DNA of 64,000 bases from Alitta virens (Eukaryota; Annelida; Polychaeta; Phyllodocida; Nereididae): assembly GCA_932294295.1 (NCBI GenBank), contig OW028579.1:9174370-9238369 (forward strand), written 5' to 3'. Below the pieces are notes generated by a model. The model saw only the letters and a list, made by a program, of their open reading frames with translations, did no database searches and was not told the DNA's origin. Shown here one piece after another: positions 25,196-39,240 of the stretch. Position 1 is the first letter of the stretch. The number at the start of each line of letters is the position of its first letter. Position numbers and translations under genes: made by a program.

Positions 25196-26620
25196 CGATT
25201 TAATGTTGACGGCTCAATGTTGACAGCTTAATGTTGTTGACAGCTTAATGTTGACAGCTTAATGTTGTTGACAGCTTAATGTTGATAGCTTAATGTCGAC
25301 AGCTTAATGTTGACAGTTTAATGTTGACAGTTTAATGTTGACAGCTTAATGTTGACAGCTTAATGTTGACAGCTTGATGATGACAGCTTGATGTTGACAG
25401 CTTAATGTTGATAGCTTAATGTCGACAGCTTAATGTCGCCAGCTTAATGTTGCAAGCTTAATGTTGACAGCTTAATGTTGACAGCTTAATGTTGACAGCT
25501 TAATGTTGACAGCTTAATGTTGACAGCTTAATGTTGACAGCTTAATGTTGCCAGCTTAATGTTGACAGCTTAATGTTGACAGCTTAATGTTGTCGACAGC
25601 TTAATGTTGTTGACAGCTTAATGTTGTTGACAGCTTAAAGTTGACAGCTTAATGTTGACAGCTTAATGTTGACAGCTTAATGTTGACGATTTAATGTTGA
25701 CGGCTCAATGTTGATAGCTTAATGTTGTTGACAGCTTAATGTTGACAGCTTAATGTTATTGACAGCTTAATGTTGTTGACAGCTTAATGTTGTTGACAGC
25801 TTAATGTTGACAGCTTAATGTTGACAGCTTAATGTTGCTAGCTTAATGTTGACAGCTTAATGTTGACAGCTTAATGTTGTCGACAGCTTAATGTTGTTGA
25901 CAGCTTAATGTTGTTGACAGCTTAAAGTTGACAGCTTAATGTTGACAGCTTAATGTTGACAGCTTAATGTTGACGATTTAATGTTGACGGCTCAATGTTG
26001 ATAGCTTAATGTTGTTGACAGCTTAATGTTGTTGACAGCTTAATGTTGACAGCTTAATGTTGTTGACAGCTTAATGTTGATAGCTTAATGTTGATAGCTT
26101 AATGTTGACAGCTTAATGTTGACAACATAATGTTGACAGTTTAATGTTGACAGCTTAATGTTGACAGCTTAATGTTGACAGCTTAATGTTGACGATTTAA
26201 TGTTGACGGCTCAATGTTGACAGCTTAATGTTGTTGACAGCTTAATGTTGACAGCTTAATGTTGTTGACAGCTTAATGTTGATAGCTTAATGTCGACAGC
26301 TTAATGTTGACAGTTTAATGTTGACAGTTTAATGTTGACAGCTTAATGTTGACAGCTTAATGTTGACAGCTTGATGATGACAGCTTGATGTTGACAGCTT
26401 AATGTTGATAGCTTAATGTCGACAGCTTAATGTCGACAGCTTAATGTCGCCAGCTTAATGTTGCAAGCTTAATGTTGACAGCTTAATGTTGACAGCTTAA
26501 TGTTGACAGCTTAATGTTGACAGCTTAATGTTGACAGCTTAATGTTGACAGCTTAATGTTGACAGCTTAATGTTGACAGCTTAATGTTGACGATTTAATG
26601 TTGACGATTTAATGTTGACG

Positions 26621-28900
26621 GCTCAATTATGACAGCTGAATATTGTTGACAGCTTAATGTTGTTGACAGCTTAATGTTGACAGCTTAATATTGTTGACAG
26701 CTTAATGTTGTTGACAGCTTAATGTTGTTGACAGCTTAATGTTGACAGCTTAATGTTGACAGCTTAATGTTGACAGCTTAATGTTGACAGCTTAATGTTG
26801 ACAGCTTAATGTTGTTGACAGCTTAATGTTGATAGCTTAATGTTGATAGCTTAATGTTGACAGCTTAATGTTGACAGTTTAATGTTGACAGCTTAATGTT
26901 GACAGCTTAATGTCGCCAGCTTAATGTTGCCAGCTTAATGTTGACAGCTTAATGTTGATAGCTTAATGTTGACAGCTTAATGTTGACAGCCTAATGTTGA
27001 CAGCTTAATGTTGACAGCTTAATGTTGACTGCTTAATGTTGTTGCCAGCTTAATGTTGACAGCTTAATGTTGACAGCTTAATGTTGACAGCTTAATGTTG
27101 ACAGCTTAATGTTGACAGCTTAATGTTGACAGCTTAATGTTGACGATTTAATGTTGATGGCTCAATGTTGACAGCTTAATGTTGTTGACAGTTTAATGTT
27201 GTTGACAGCTTAATGTTGACAGCTTAATGTTGTTGACAGCTTAATGTTGATAGCTTAATGTTGACGGCTTAATGTTGACAGCTTAATGTTGACAGCTTAA
27301 TGTTGACGATTTAATGTTGACGGCTTAATGTGGACAGCTTAATGTTGTTGACAGCTTAATGTTGTTGACAGCTTAATGTTGTTGGCTTAATGTTGATGGC
27401 TTAATGTTGACAGCTTAATGTTGACAGCTTAATGTTGACAGCTTAATGTTGACAGCTTAATGTTGACAGCTTAATGTTGACAGCTTAATGTTGACAGCTT
27501 AATGTTATTGACAGCTTAATGTTGTTGACAGCTTAATGTTGACAGCTTAATGTTGACAGCTTAATGTTGACGATTTAATGTTGACGGCTCAATTTTGACA
27601 GCTGAATATTGTTGACAGCTTAATGTTGTTGACAGCTTAATGTTGACAGCTTAATATTGTTGACAGCTTAATGTTGTTGACAGCTTAATGTTGTTGACAG
27701 CTTAATGTTGACAGCTTAATGTTGACAGCTTAATGTTGACAGCTTAATGTTGACAGCTTAATGTTGACAGCTTAATGTTGTTGACAGCTTAATGTTGATA
27801 GCTTAATGTTGATAGCTTAATGTTGACAGCTTAATGTTGACAGCTTAATGTTGACAGTTTAATGTTGACAGCTTAATGTTGACAGCTTAATGTCGCCAGC
27901 TTAATGTTGCCAGCTTAATGTTGACAGCTTAATGTTGATAGCTTAATGTTGACAGCTTAATGTTGACAGCCTAATGTTGACAGCTTAATGTTGACAGCTT
28001 AATGTTGACTGCTTAATGTTGTTGCCAGCTTAATGTTGACAGCTTAATGTTGACAGCTTAATGTTGACAGCTTAATGTTGACGATTTAATGTTGATGGCT
28101 CAATGTTGACAGCTTAATGTTGTTGACAGTTTAATGTTGTTGACAGCTTAATGTTGACAGCTTAATGTTGTTGACAGCTTAATGTTGATGGCTTAATGTT
28201 GACGGCTTAATGTTGACAGCTTAATGTTGACAGCTTAATGTTGACGATTTAATGTTGACGGCTTAATGTTGACAGCTTAATGTTGTTGACAGCTTAATGT
28301 TGTTGACAGCTTAATGTTGTTGGCTTAATGTTGTTGGCTTAATGTTGACAGCTTAATGTTGACAGCTTAATGTTGACAGCTTAATGTTGACAGCTTAATG
28401 TTGACAGCTTAATGTTGACAGCTTAATGTTGACAGCTTAATGTTATTGACAGCTTAATGTTGTTGACAGCTTAATGTTGACAGCTTAATGTTGACAGCTT
28501 AATGTTGACAGCTTAATGTTGACGATTTAATGTTGATGGCTCAATGTTGACAGCTTAATGTTGTTGACAGTTTAATGTTGTTGACAGCTTAATGTTGACA
28601 GCTTAATGTTGACAGCTTAATGTTGACGATTTAATGTTGACGGCTCAATGTTGATAGATTAATGTTGTTGACAGCTTAATGTTGTTGACAGCTTAATGTT
28701 GACAGCTTAATGTTGTTGACAGCTTAATGTTGATAGCTTAATGTTGATAGCTTAATGTTGACAGCTTAATGTTGACAACTTAATGTTGACAGTTTAATGT
28801 TGACAGCTTAATGTTGACAGCTTAATGTTGACGATTTAATGTTGACGGCTCAATGTTGACAGCTTAATGTTGTTGAGAGCTTAATGTTGTTGACAGCTTA
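26621..28900 (+). repeat. Family C segment, copy 1 (duplicated about 4.1-4.2 kb downstream)
   Basis: It begins at the private variant GGCTCAATTATGACAGCTG, which occurs only here and at 30802. Markers then repeat at slowly shrinking offsets: GCTCAATTAT +4181, GTGGACAGC after GACGGC (27330) +4139, GCTCAATTTT (27587) +4125, GATGGC before GACGGC (28187) +4111, GATAGATTAATG (28651) +4097 and GAGAGC (28875) +4097. Each step is a multiple of 14, so the two copies differ by whole-monomer deletions. Within it, the part from 26621 is itself related to the part from 27587, about 966 bp later. Confidence 0.8.
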
Positions 28901-29990
28901 ATGTTGACAGCTTAATGTTGACAGCTTAATGTTGACAGCTTAATGTTGCCAGCTTAATGTTGACAGCTTAATGTTGACAGCTTAATGTTGTCCACAGCTT
29001 AATGTTGTTGACAGCTTAATGTTGTTGACAGCTTAAAGTTGACAGCTTAATGTTGACAGCTTAATGTTGTCAGCTTAATGTTGACGATTTAATGTTGACA
29101 GCTCAATGTTGATAGCTTAATGTTGTTGACAGCTCAATGTTGTTGACAGCTTAATGTTGACAGCTTAATGTTGATGGCTTAATGTTGATAGCTTAATGTT
29201 GACAGCTTAATGTTGACAACTTAATGTTGACAGTTTAATGTTGACAGCTTAATGTTGACAGCTTAATGTTGACAGCTTAATGTTGACGATTTAATGTTGA
29301 CGGCTCAATGTTGACAGCTTAATGTTGTTGACAGCTAAATGTTGACAGCTTAATGTTGTTGACAGCTTAATGTTGATAGCTTAATGTCGACAGCTTAATG
29401 TTGACAGTTTAATGTTGACAGTTTAATGTTGACAGCTTAATGTTGACAGCTTAATGTTGACAGCTTGATGATGACAGCTTGATGTTGACAGCTTAATGTT
29501 GATAGCTTAATGTCGACAGCTTAATGTCGACAGCTTAATGTCGCCAGCTTAATGTTGCAAGCTTAATGTTGACAGCTTAATGTTGACAGCTTAATGTTGA
29601 CAGCTTAATGTTGACAGCTTAATGTTGACAGCTTAATGTTGACAGCTTAATGTTGACAGCTTAATGTTGACGATTTAATGTTGACGGCTCAATTTTGACA
29701 GCTGAATATTGTTGACAGCTTAATGTTGTTGACAGCTTAATGTTGACAGCTTAATATTGTTGACAGCTTAATGTTGTTGACAGCTTAATGTTGTTGACAG
29801 CTTAATGTTGACAGCTTAATGTTGACAGCTTAATGTTGACAGCTTAATGTTGACAGCTTAATGTTGTTGACAGCTTAATGTTGATAGCTTAATGTTGATA
29901 GCTTAATGTTGACAGCTTAATGTTGACAGCTTAATGTTGACAGTTTAATGTTGACAGCTTAATGTTGACAGCTTAATGTTGACAGCTTAA

Positions 29991-30415
29991 TGTTATTGAC
30001 AGCTTAATGTTGTTGACAGCTTAATGTTGTTGACAGCTTAATGTTGACAGCTTAATGTTGACAGCTTAATGTTGCCAGCTTAATGTTGACAGCTTAATGT
30101 TGACAGCTTAATGTTGTCGACAGCTTAATGTTGTTGACAGCTTAATGTTGTTGACAGCTTAAAGTTGACAGCTTAATGTTGACAGCTTAATGTTGACAGC
30201 TTAATGTTGACGATTTAATGTTGACGGCTCAATGTTGATAGCTTAATGTTGTTGACAGCTTAATGTTGTTGACAGCTTAATGTTGACAGCTTAATGTTGT
30301 TGACAGCTTAATGTTGATAGCTTAATGTTGATAGCTTAATGTTGACAGCTTAATGTTGACAACTTAATGTTGACAGTTTAATGTTGACAGCTTAATGTTG
30401 ACAGCTTAATGTTGA
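29991..30415 (+). repeat. Segment duplicated 5220 bp upstream (copy 2)
   Basis: Matches 24771-25195 without any difference that I could find by eye, then diverges by one inserted 14-mer and a C to T change in the following dyad (GATGAT). About 425 bp of exact order over more than 29 monomers is far beyond what shared monomer sequence alone would give, so it marks a common origin. Confidence 0.78.
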
Positions 30416-30801
30416 CAGCTTAATGTTGATGATTTAATGTTGACGGCTCAATGTTGACAGCTTAATGTTGTTGACAGCTTAATGTTGACAGCTTAATGTT
30501 GTTGACAGCTTAATGTTGATAGCTTAATGTCGACAGCTTAATGTTGACAGTTTAATGTTGACAGTTTAATGTTGACAGCTTAATGTTGACAGCTTAATGT
30601 TGACAGCTTGATGATGACAGCTTGATGTTGACAGCTTAATGTTGATAGCTTAATGTCGACAGCTTAATGTCGACAGCTTAATGTCGCCAGCTTAATGTTG
30701 CAAGCTTAATGTTGACAGCTTAATGTTGACAGCTTAATGTTGACAGCTTAATGTTGACAGCTTAATGTTGACAGCTTAATGTTGACGATTTAATGTTGAC
30801 G

Positions 30802-32990
30802 GCTCAATTATGACAGCTGAATATTGTTGACAGCTTAATGTTGTTGACAGCTTAATGTTGACAGCTTAATATTGTTGACAGCTTAATGTTGTTGACAGCT
30901 TAATGTTGTTGACAGCATAATGTTGACAGCTTAATGTTGACAGCTTAATGTTGACAGCTTAATGTTGACAGCTTAATGTTGACAGCTTAATGTTGTTGAC
31001 AGCTTAATGTTGATAGCTTAATGTTGATAGCTTAATGTTGACAGCTTAATGTTGACAGTTTAATGTTGACAGCTTAATGTTGACAGCTTAATGTCGCCAG
31101 CTTAATGTTGCCAGCTTAATGTTGACAGCTTAATGTTGATAGCTTAATGTTGACAGCTTAATGTTGACAGCCTAATGTTGACAGCTTAATGTTGACAGCT
31201 TAATGTTGACTGCTTAATGTTGTTGCCAGCTTAATGTTGACAGCTTAATGTTGACAGCTTAATGTTGACAGCTTAATGTTGACGATTTAATGTTGATGGC
31301 TCAATGTTGACAGCTTAATGTTGTTGACAGTTTAATGTTGTTGACAGCTTAATGTTGACAGCTTAATGTTGTTGACAGCTTAATGTTGATAGCTTAATGT
31401 TGACGGCTTAATGTTGACAGCTTAATGTTGACAGCTTAATGTTGACGATTTAATGTTGACGGCTTAATGTGGACAGCTTAATGTTGTTGACAGCTTAATG
31501 TTGTTGACAGCTTAATGTTGTTGGCTTAATGTTGTTGGCTTAATGTTGACAGCTTAATGTTGACAGCTTAATGTTGACAGCTTAATGTTGACAGCTTAAT
31601 GTTGACAGCTTAATGTTGACAGCTTAATGTTATTGACAGCTTAATGTTGTTGACAGCTTAATGTTGACAGCTTAATGTTGACAGCTTAATGTTGACGATT
31701 TAATGTTGACGGCTCAATTTTGACAGCTGAATATTGTTGACAGCTTAATGTTGTTGACAGCTTAATGTTGACAGCTTAATATTGTTGACAGCTTAATGTT
31801 GTTGACAGCTTAATGTTGTTGACAGCTTAATGTTGACAGCTTAATGTTGACAGCTTAATGTTGACAGCTTAATGTTGACAGCTTAATGTTGTTGACAGCT
31901 TAATGTTGATAGCTTAATGTTGATAGCTTAATGTTGACAGCTTAATGTTGACAGCTTAATGTTGACAGTTTAATGTTGACAGCTTAATGTTGACAGCTTA
32001 ATGTCGCCAGCTTAATGTTGCCAGCTTAATGTTGACAGCTTAATGTTGATAGCTTAATGTTGACAGCTTAATGTTGACAGCCTAATGTTGACAGCTTAAT
32101 GTTGACAGCTTAATGTTGACTGCTTAATGTTGTTGCCAGCTTAATGTTGACAGCTTAATGTTGACAGCTTAATGTTGACAGCTTAATGTTGACGATTTAA
32201 TGTTGATGGCTCAATGTTGACAGCTTAATGTTGTTGACAGTTTAATGTTGTTGACAGCTTAATGTTGACAGCTTAATGTTGTTGACAGCTTAATGTTGAT
32301 GGCTTAATGTTGACGGCTTAATGTTGACAGCTTAATGTTGACAGCTTAATGTTGACGATTTAATGTTGACGGCTTAATGTTGACAGCTTAATGTTGTTGA
32401 CAGCTTAATGTTGTTGACAGCTTAATGTTGTTGGCTTAATGTTGTTGGCTTAATGTTGACAGCTTAATGTTGACAGCTTAATGTTGACAGCTTAATGTTG
32501 ACAGCTTAATGTTGACAGCTTAATGTTGACAGCTTAATGTTATTGACAGCTTAATGTTGTTGACAGCTTAATGTTGACAGCTTAATGTTGACAGCTTAAT
32601 GTTGACAGCTTAATGTTGACGATTTAATGTTGATGGCTCAATGTTGACAGCTTAATGTTGTTGACAGTTTAATGTTGTTGACAGCTTAATGTTGACAGCT
32701 TAATGTTGACAGCTTAATGTTGACGATTTAATGTTGACGGCTCAATGTTGATAGATTAATGTTGTTGACAGCTTAATGTTGTTGACAGCTTAATGTTGAC
32801 AGCTTAATGTTGTTGACAGCTTAATGTTGATAGCTTAATGTTGATAGCTGAATGTTGACAGCTTAATGTTGACAACTTAATGTTGACAGTTTAATGTTGA
32901 CAGCTTAATGTTGACAGCTTAATGTTGACGATTTAATGTTGACGGCTCAATGTTGACAGCTTAATGTTGTTGAGAGCTTAATGTTGTTGA
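30802..32990 (+). repeat. Family C segment, copy 2
   Basis: Collinear with 26621-28900, sharing GGCTCAATTATGACAGCTG, GTGGACAGC at 31469, GCTCAATTTT at 31712, GATGGC at 32298, GATAGATT at 32748 and GAGAGC at 32972. The spacing between the two internal GCTCAATT(A/T)T markers is 910 bp here against 966 bp in copy 1, four 14-mers fewer. Beyond about 33.0 kb a local repeat of the last part follows. Confidence 0.78.
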
Positions 32991-34210
32991 CAGCTTAATG
33001 TTGACAGCTTAATGTTGACAGCTTAATGTTGACAGCTTAATGTTGACAGCTTAATGTTGACAGCTTAATGTTGACAGCTTAATGTTGTTGACTGCTTAAT
33101 GTTGATAGCTTAATGTTGATAGCTTAATGTTGACAGCTTAATGTTGACAGCTTAATGTTGACAGTTTAATGTTGACAGCTTAATGTTGACAGCTTAATGT
33201 CGCCAGCTTAATGTTGACAGCTTAATGTTGACAGCTTAATGTTATTGACAGCTTAATGTTGTTGACAGCTTAATGTTGATAGCTTAATGTTGACAGCTTA
33301 ATGTTGACAGCCTAATGTTGACAGCTTAATGTTGACAGCTTAATGTTGACTGCTTAATGTTGTTGCCAGCTTAATGTTGACAGCTTAATGTTGACAGCTT
33401 AATGTTGACAGCTTAATGTTGACGATTTAATGTTGATGGCTCAATGTTGACAGCTTAATGTTGTTGACAGTTTAATGTTGTTGACAGCTTAATGTTGACA
33501 GCTTAATGTTGTTGACAGCTTAATGTTGATAGCTTAATGTTGACGGCTTAATGTTGACAGCTTAATGTTGACAGCTTAATGTTGACGATTTAATGTTGAC
33601 GGCTTAATGTTGACAGCTTAATGTTGTTGACAGCTTAATGTTGTTGACAGCTTAATGTTGTTGGCTTAATGTTGTTGGCTTAATGTTGACAGCTTAATGT
33701 TGACAGCTTAATGTTGACAGCTTAATGTTGACAGCTTAATGTTGACAGCTTAATGTTGACAGCTTAATGTTATAGACAGCTTAATGTTGTTGACAGCTTA
33801 ATGTTGACAGCTTAATGTTGACAGCTTAATGTTGACAGCTTAATGTTGACGATTTAATGTTGATGGCTCAATGTTGACAGCTTAATGTTGTTGACAGTTT
33901 AATGTTGTTGACAGCTTAATGTTGACAGCTTAATGTTGACAGCTTAATGTTGACGATTTAATGTTGACGGCTCAATGTTGATAGATTAATGTTGTTGACA
34001 GCTTAATGTTGTTGACAGCTTAATGTTGACAGCTTAATGTTGTTGACAGCTTAATGTTGATAGCTTAATGTTGATAGCTTAATGTTGACAGCTTAATGTT
34101 GACAACTTAATGTTGACAGTTTAATGTTGACAGCTTAATGTTGACAGCTTAATGTTGACGATTTAATGTTGACGGCTCAATGTTGACAGCTTAATGTTGT
34201 TGAGAGCTTA
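32748..34210 (+). repeat. Local repeat with 1230-bp offset
   Basis: GATAGATTAATG at 32748 and 33978, and GTTGAGAGC at 32972 and 34202, are both 1230 bp apart. About 1.2 kb containing the dyad, the GATAGC pair, GACAAC/GACAGT and the TTGGC doublet is thus present twice in tandem. The length is close to the 1190-bp unit of family D, which begins soon after, and this region may be a diverged relative of that unit. A GTTATAGAC variant near 33770 is private to this stretch. Confidence 0.65.
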
Positions 34211-36860
34211 ATGTTGTTGACAGCTTAATATTGTTGACAGCTTAATGTTGTTGACAGCTTAATGTTGATAGCTAAATGTCGACAGCTTAATGTTGACAGT
34301 TTAATGTTGACAGTTTAATGTTGACAGCTTAATGTTGACTGCTTAATGTTGACAGCTTGATGATGACAGCTTGATGTTGACAGCTTAATGTTGATAGCTT
34401 AATGTCGACAGTTTAATGTTGACAGTTTAATGTTGACAGCTTAATGTTGACAGCTTAATGTTGACAGCTTAATGTTGATAGCTTAATGTTGACAGCTTAA
34501 TGTTGACAGCCTAATGTTGACAGCTTAATGTTGACAGCTTAATGTTGACTACATAATGTTGTTGCCAGCTTAATGTTGACAGCTTAATGTTGACAGCTTA
34601 ATGTTGACAGCTTAATGTTGACGATTTAATGTTGATGGCTCAATGTTGACAGCTTAATGTTGTTGACAGTTTAATGTTGTTGACAGCTTAATGTTGACAG
34701 CTTAATGTTGTTGACAGCTTAATGTTGATAGCTTAATGTTGACGGCTTAATGTTGACAGCTTAATGTTGACGATTTAATGTTGACGGCTTAATGTTGACA
34801 GCTTAATGTTGTTGACAGCTTAATGTTGTTGACAGCTTAATGTTGTTGGCTTAATGTTGTTGGCTTAATGTTGACAGCTTAATGTTGACAGCTTAATGTT
34901 GACAGCTTAATGTTGACAGCTTAATGTTTACAGCTTAATGTTGACAGCTTAATGTTGACAGCTTAATGTTATTGACAGCTTAATGTTGTTGACAGCTTAA
35001 TGTTGTTGACAGCTTAATGTTGACAGCTTAATGTTGACAGCTTAATGTTGCCAGCTTAATGTTGACAGCTTAATGTTGACAGCTTAATGTTGTCGACAGC
35101 TTAATGTTGTTGACAGCTTAATGTTGTTGACAGCTTAAAGTTGACAGCTTAATGTTGACAGCTTAATGTTGACAGCTTAATGTTGACGATTTAATGTTGA
35201 CGGCTCAATGTTGATAGCTAAATGTTGTTGACAGCTTAATGTTGTTGACAGCTTAATGTTGACAGCTTAATGTTGTTGACAGCTTAATGTTGATAGCTTA
35301 ATGTTGATAGCTTAATGTTGACAGCTTAATGTTGACAACTTCATGTTGACAGTTTAATGTTGACAGCTTAATGTTGACAGCTTAATGTTGACGATTTAAT
35401 GTTGACGGCTCAATGTTGACAGCTTAATGTTGTTGACAGCTTAATGTTGACAGCTTAATGTTGTTGACAGCTTAATGTTGATAGCTTAATGTCGACAGCT
35501 TAATGTTGACAGTTTAATGTTGACAGTTTAATGTTGACAGCTTAATGTTGACAGCTTAATGTTGACAGCTTGATGATGACAGCTTGATGTTGACAGCTTA
35601 ATGTTGATAGCTTAATGTCGACAGCTTAATGTCGACAGCTTAATGTCGCCAGCTTAATGTTGCAAGCTTAATGTTGACAGCTTAATGTTGTTGACAGCTT
35701 AATGTTGTTGACAGCTTAATGTTGACAGCTTAATGTTGTTGACAGCTTAATGTTGAAAGCTTAATGTTGATAGCTTAATGTTGACAGCTTAATGTTGACA
35801 ACTTAATGTTGACAGTTTAATGTTGACAGCTTAATGTTGACAGCTTAATGTTGACGATTTAATGTTGACGGCTCAATGTTGACAGCTTAATGTTGTTGAC
35901 AGCTTAATGTTGACAGCTTAATGTTGTTGACAGCTAAATGTTGATAGCTTAATGTCGACAGCTTAATGTTGACAGTTTAATGTTGACAGTTTAATGTTGA
36001 CAGCTTAATGTTGACAGCTTAATGTTGACAGCTTGATGATGACAGCTTGATGTTGACAGCTTAATGTTGATAGCTTAATGTCGACAGCTTAATGTCGACA
36101 GCTTAATGTCGCCAGCTTAATGTTGCAAGCTTAATGTTGACAGATTAATGTTGATAGCTTAATGTTGACAGCTTAATGTTGACAGCCTAATGTTGACAGC
36201 TTAATGTTGACAGCTTAATGTTGACTGCTTAATGTTGTTGCCAGCTTAATGTTGACAGCTTAATGTTGACAGCTTAATGTTGACAGCTTAATGTTGACGA
36301 TTTAATGTTGATGGCTCAATGTTGACAGCTTAATGTTGTTGACAGTTTAATGTTGTTGACAGCTTAATGTTGACAGCTTAATGTTGTTGACAGCTTAATG
36401 TTGATAGCTTAATGTTGACGGCTTAATGTTGACAGCTTAATGTTGACAGCTTAATGTTGACGATTTAATGTTGATGGCTTAATGTTGACAGCTTAATGTT
36501 GTTGACAGCTTAATGTTGTTGACAGCTTAATGTTGTTGGCTTAATGTTGTTGGCTTAATGTTGACAGCTTAATGTTGACAGCTTAATGTTGACAGCTTAA
36601 TGTTGACAGCTTAATGTTGACAGCTTAATGTTGACAGCTTAATGTTGACAGCTTAATGTTATTGACAGCTTAATGTTGTTGACAGCTTAATGTTGACAGC
36701 TTAATGTTGACAGCTTAATGTTGACAGCTTAATGTTGACAGCTTAATGTTGACGATTTAATGTTGATGGCTCAATGTTGACAGCTTAATGTTGTTGACAG
36801 TTTAATGTTGTTGACAGCTTAATGTTGACAGCTTAATGTTGACAGCTTAATGTTGACGAT

Positions 36861-38050
36861 TTAATATTGACGGCTCAATGTTGATAGATTAATGTTGTTG
36901 ACAGCTTAATGTTGTTGACAGCTTAATGTTGACAGCTTAATGTTGTTGACAGCTTAATGTTGATAGCTTAATGTTGATAGCTTAATGTTGACAGCTTAAT
37001 GTTGACAACTTAATGTTGACAGTTTAATGTTGACAGCTTAATGTTGACGATTTAATGTTGACAGCTCAATGTTGACAGCTTAATGTTGTTGACAGCTTAA
37101 TGTTGACAGCTTAATGTTGTTGACAGCTTAATGTTGATAGCTAAATGTCGACAGCTTAATGTTGACAGTTTAATGTTGACAGTTTAATGTTGACAGCTTA
37201 ATGTTGACTGCTTAATGTTGACAGCTTGATGATGACAGCTTGATGTTGACAGCTTAATGTTGATAGCTTAATGTCGACAGTTTAATGTTGACAGTTTAAT
37301 GTTGACAGCTTAATGTTGACAGCTTAATGTTGACAGCTTAATGTTGATAGCTTAATGTTGACAGCTTAATGTTGACAGCCTAATGTTGACAGCTTAATGT
37401 TGACAGCTTAATGTTGACTACATAATGTTGTTGCCAGCTTAATGTTGACAGCTTAATGTTGACAGCTTAATGTTGACAGCTTAATGTTGACGATTTAATG
37501 TTGATGGCTCAATGTTGACAGCTTAATGTTGTTGACAGTTTAATGTTGTTGACAGCTTAATGTTGACAGCTTAATGTTGTTGACAGCTTAATGTTGATAG
37601 CTTAATGTTGACGGCTTAATGTTGACAGCTTAATGTTGACAGCTTAATGTTGACGATTTAATGTTGACAGCTTAATGTTGACAGCTTAATGTTGTTGACA
37701 GCTTAATGTTGTTGACAGCTTAATGTTGTTGGCTTAATGTTGTTGGCTTAATGTTGTTGGCTTAATGTTGACAGCTTAATGTTGACAGCTTAATGTTGAC
37801 AGCTTAATGTTGACAGCTTAATGTTGACAGCTTAATGTTGACAGCTTAATGTTGACAGCTTAATGTTATTGACAGCTTAATGTTGACAGCTTAATGTTGA
37901 CAGCTTAATGTTGACAGCTTAATGTTGACAGCTTAATGTTGACGATTTAATGTTGATGGCTCAATGTTGACAGCTTAATGTTGTTGACAGTTTAATGTTG
38001 TTGACAGCTTAATGTTGACAGCTTAATGTTGACAGCTTAATGTTGACGAT
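36861..38050 (+). repeat. HOR family D, unit 1 (1190 bp, 82 monomers)
   Basis: Phased on TTAATATTGACGGCTC, a variant of the dyad found only in this family. Reading through the unit I counted fourteen 17-mers; 1190 bp then requires 68 fourteen-mers, 82 monomers in all. Order of markers: GATAGATT, two 17-mers, GATAGC pair, GACAAC, GACAGT, GACGAT with GACAGCTC, GATAGCTAAATGTCGAC, GACTGC, the GATGATG pair, GACAGCC, GACTACATAATG (37416), GTTGTTGCC, GATGGCTC, GACGGC, three TTGGC monomers, seven GACAGC monomers, GTTATTG and a final GATGGCTC. Confidence 0.88.
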
Positions 38051-39240
38051 TTAATATTGACGGCTCAATGTTGATAGATTAATGTTGTTGACAGCTTAAT
38101 GTTGTTGACAGCTTAATGTTGACAGCTTAATGTTGTTGACAGCTTAATGTTGATAGCTTAATGTTGATAGCTTAATGTTGACAGCTTAATGTTGACAACT
38201 TAATGTTGACAGTTTAATGTTGACAGCTTAATGTTGACGATTTAATGTTGACAGCTCAATGTTGACAGCTTAATGTTGTTGACAGCCTAATGTTGACAGC
38301 TTAATGTTGTTGACAGCTTAATGTTGATAGCTAAATGTCGACAGCTTAATGTTGACAGTTTAATGTTGACAGTTTAATGTTGACAGCTTAATGTTGACTG
38401 CTTAATGTTGACAGCTTGATGATGACAGCTTGATGTTGACAGCTTAATGTTGATAGCTTAATGTCGACAGTTTAATGTTGACAGTTTAATGTTGACAGCT
38501 TAATGTTGACAGCTTAATGTTGACAGCTTAATGTTGATAGCTTAATGTTGACAGCTTAATGTTGACAGCCTAATGTTGACAGCTTAATGTTGACAGCTTA
38601 ATGTTGACTACATAATGTTGTTGCCAGCTTAATGTTGACAGCTTAATGTTGACAGCTTAATGTTGACAGCTTAATGTTGACGATTTAATGTTGATGGCTC
38701 AATGTTGACAGCTTAATGTTGTTGACAGTTTAATGTTGTTGACAGCTTAATGTTGACAGCTTAATGTTGTTGACAGCTTAATGTTGATAGCTTAATGTTG
38801 ACGGCTTAATGTTGACAGCTTAATGTTGACAGCTTAATGTTGACGATTTAATGTTGACAGCTTAATGTTGACAGCTTAATGTTGTTGACAGCTTAATGTT
38901 GTTGACAGCTTAATGTTGTTGGCTTAATGTTGTTGGCTTAATGTTGTTGGCTTAATGTTGACAGCTTAATGTTGACAGCTTAATGTTGACAGCTTAATGT
39001 TGACAGCTTAATGTTGACAGCTTAATGTTGACAGCTTAATGTTGACAGCTTAATGTTATTGACAGCTTAATGTTGACAGCTTAATGTTGACAGCTTAATG
39101 TTGACAGCTTAATGTTGACAGCTTAATGTTGACGATTTAATGTTGATGGCTCAATGTTGACAGCTTAATGTTGTTGACAGTTTAATGTTGTTGACAGCTT
39201 AATGTTGACAGCTTAATGTTGACAGCTTAATGTTGACGAT
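38051..39240 (+). repeat. HOR family D, unit 2 (1190 bp)
   Basis: Same order and length as unit 1; TTAATATTGA at 38051 and GACTACAT at 38606 are each exactly 1190 bp after their unit 1 positions. It carries a private change, GACAGCCTAATG at 38281, 230 bp into the unit, where units 1, 3, 4, 6 and 7 have GACAGCTTAATG. Unit 5 has the same change at the same place. Confidence 0.88.
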
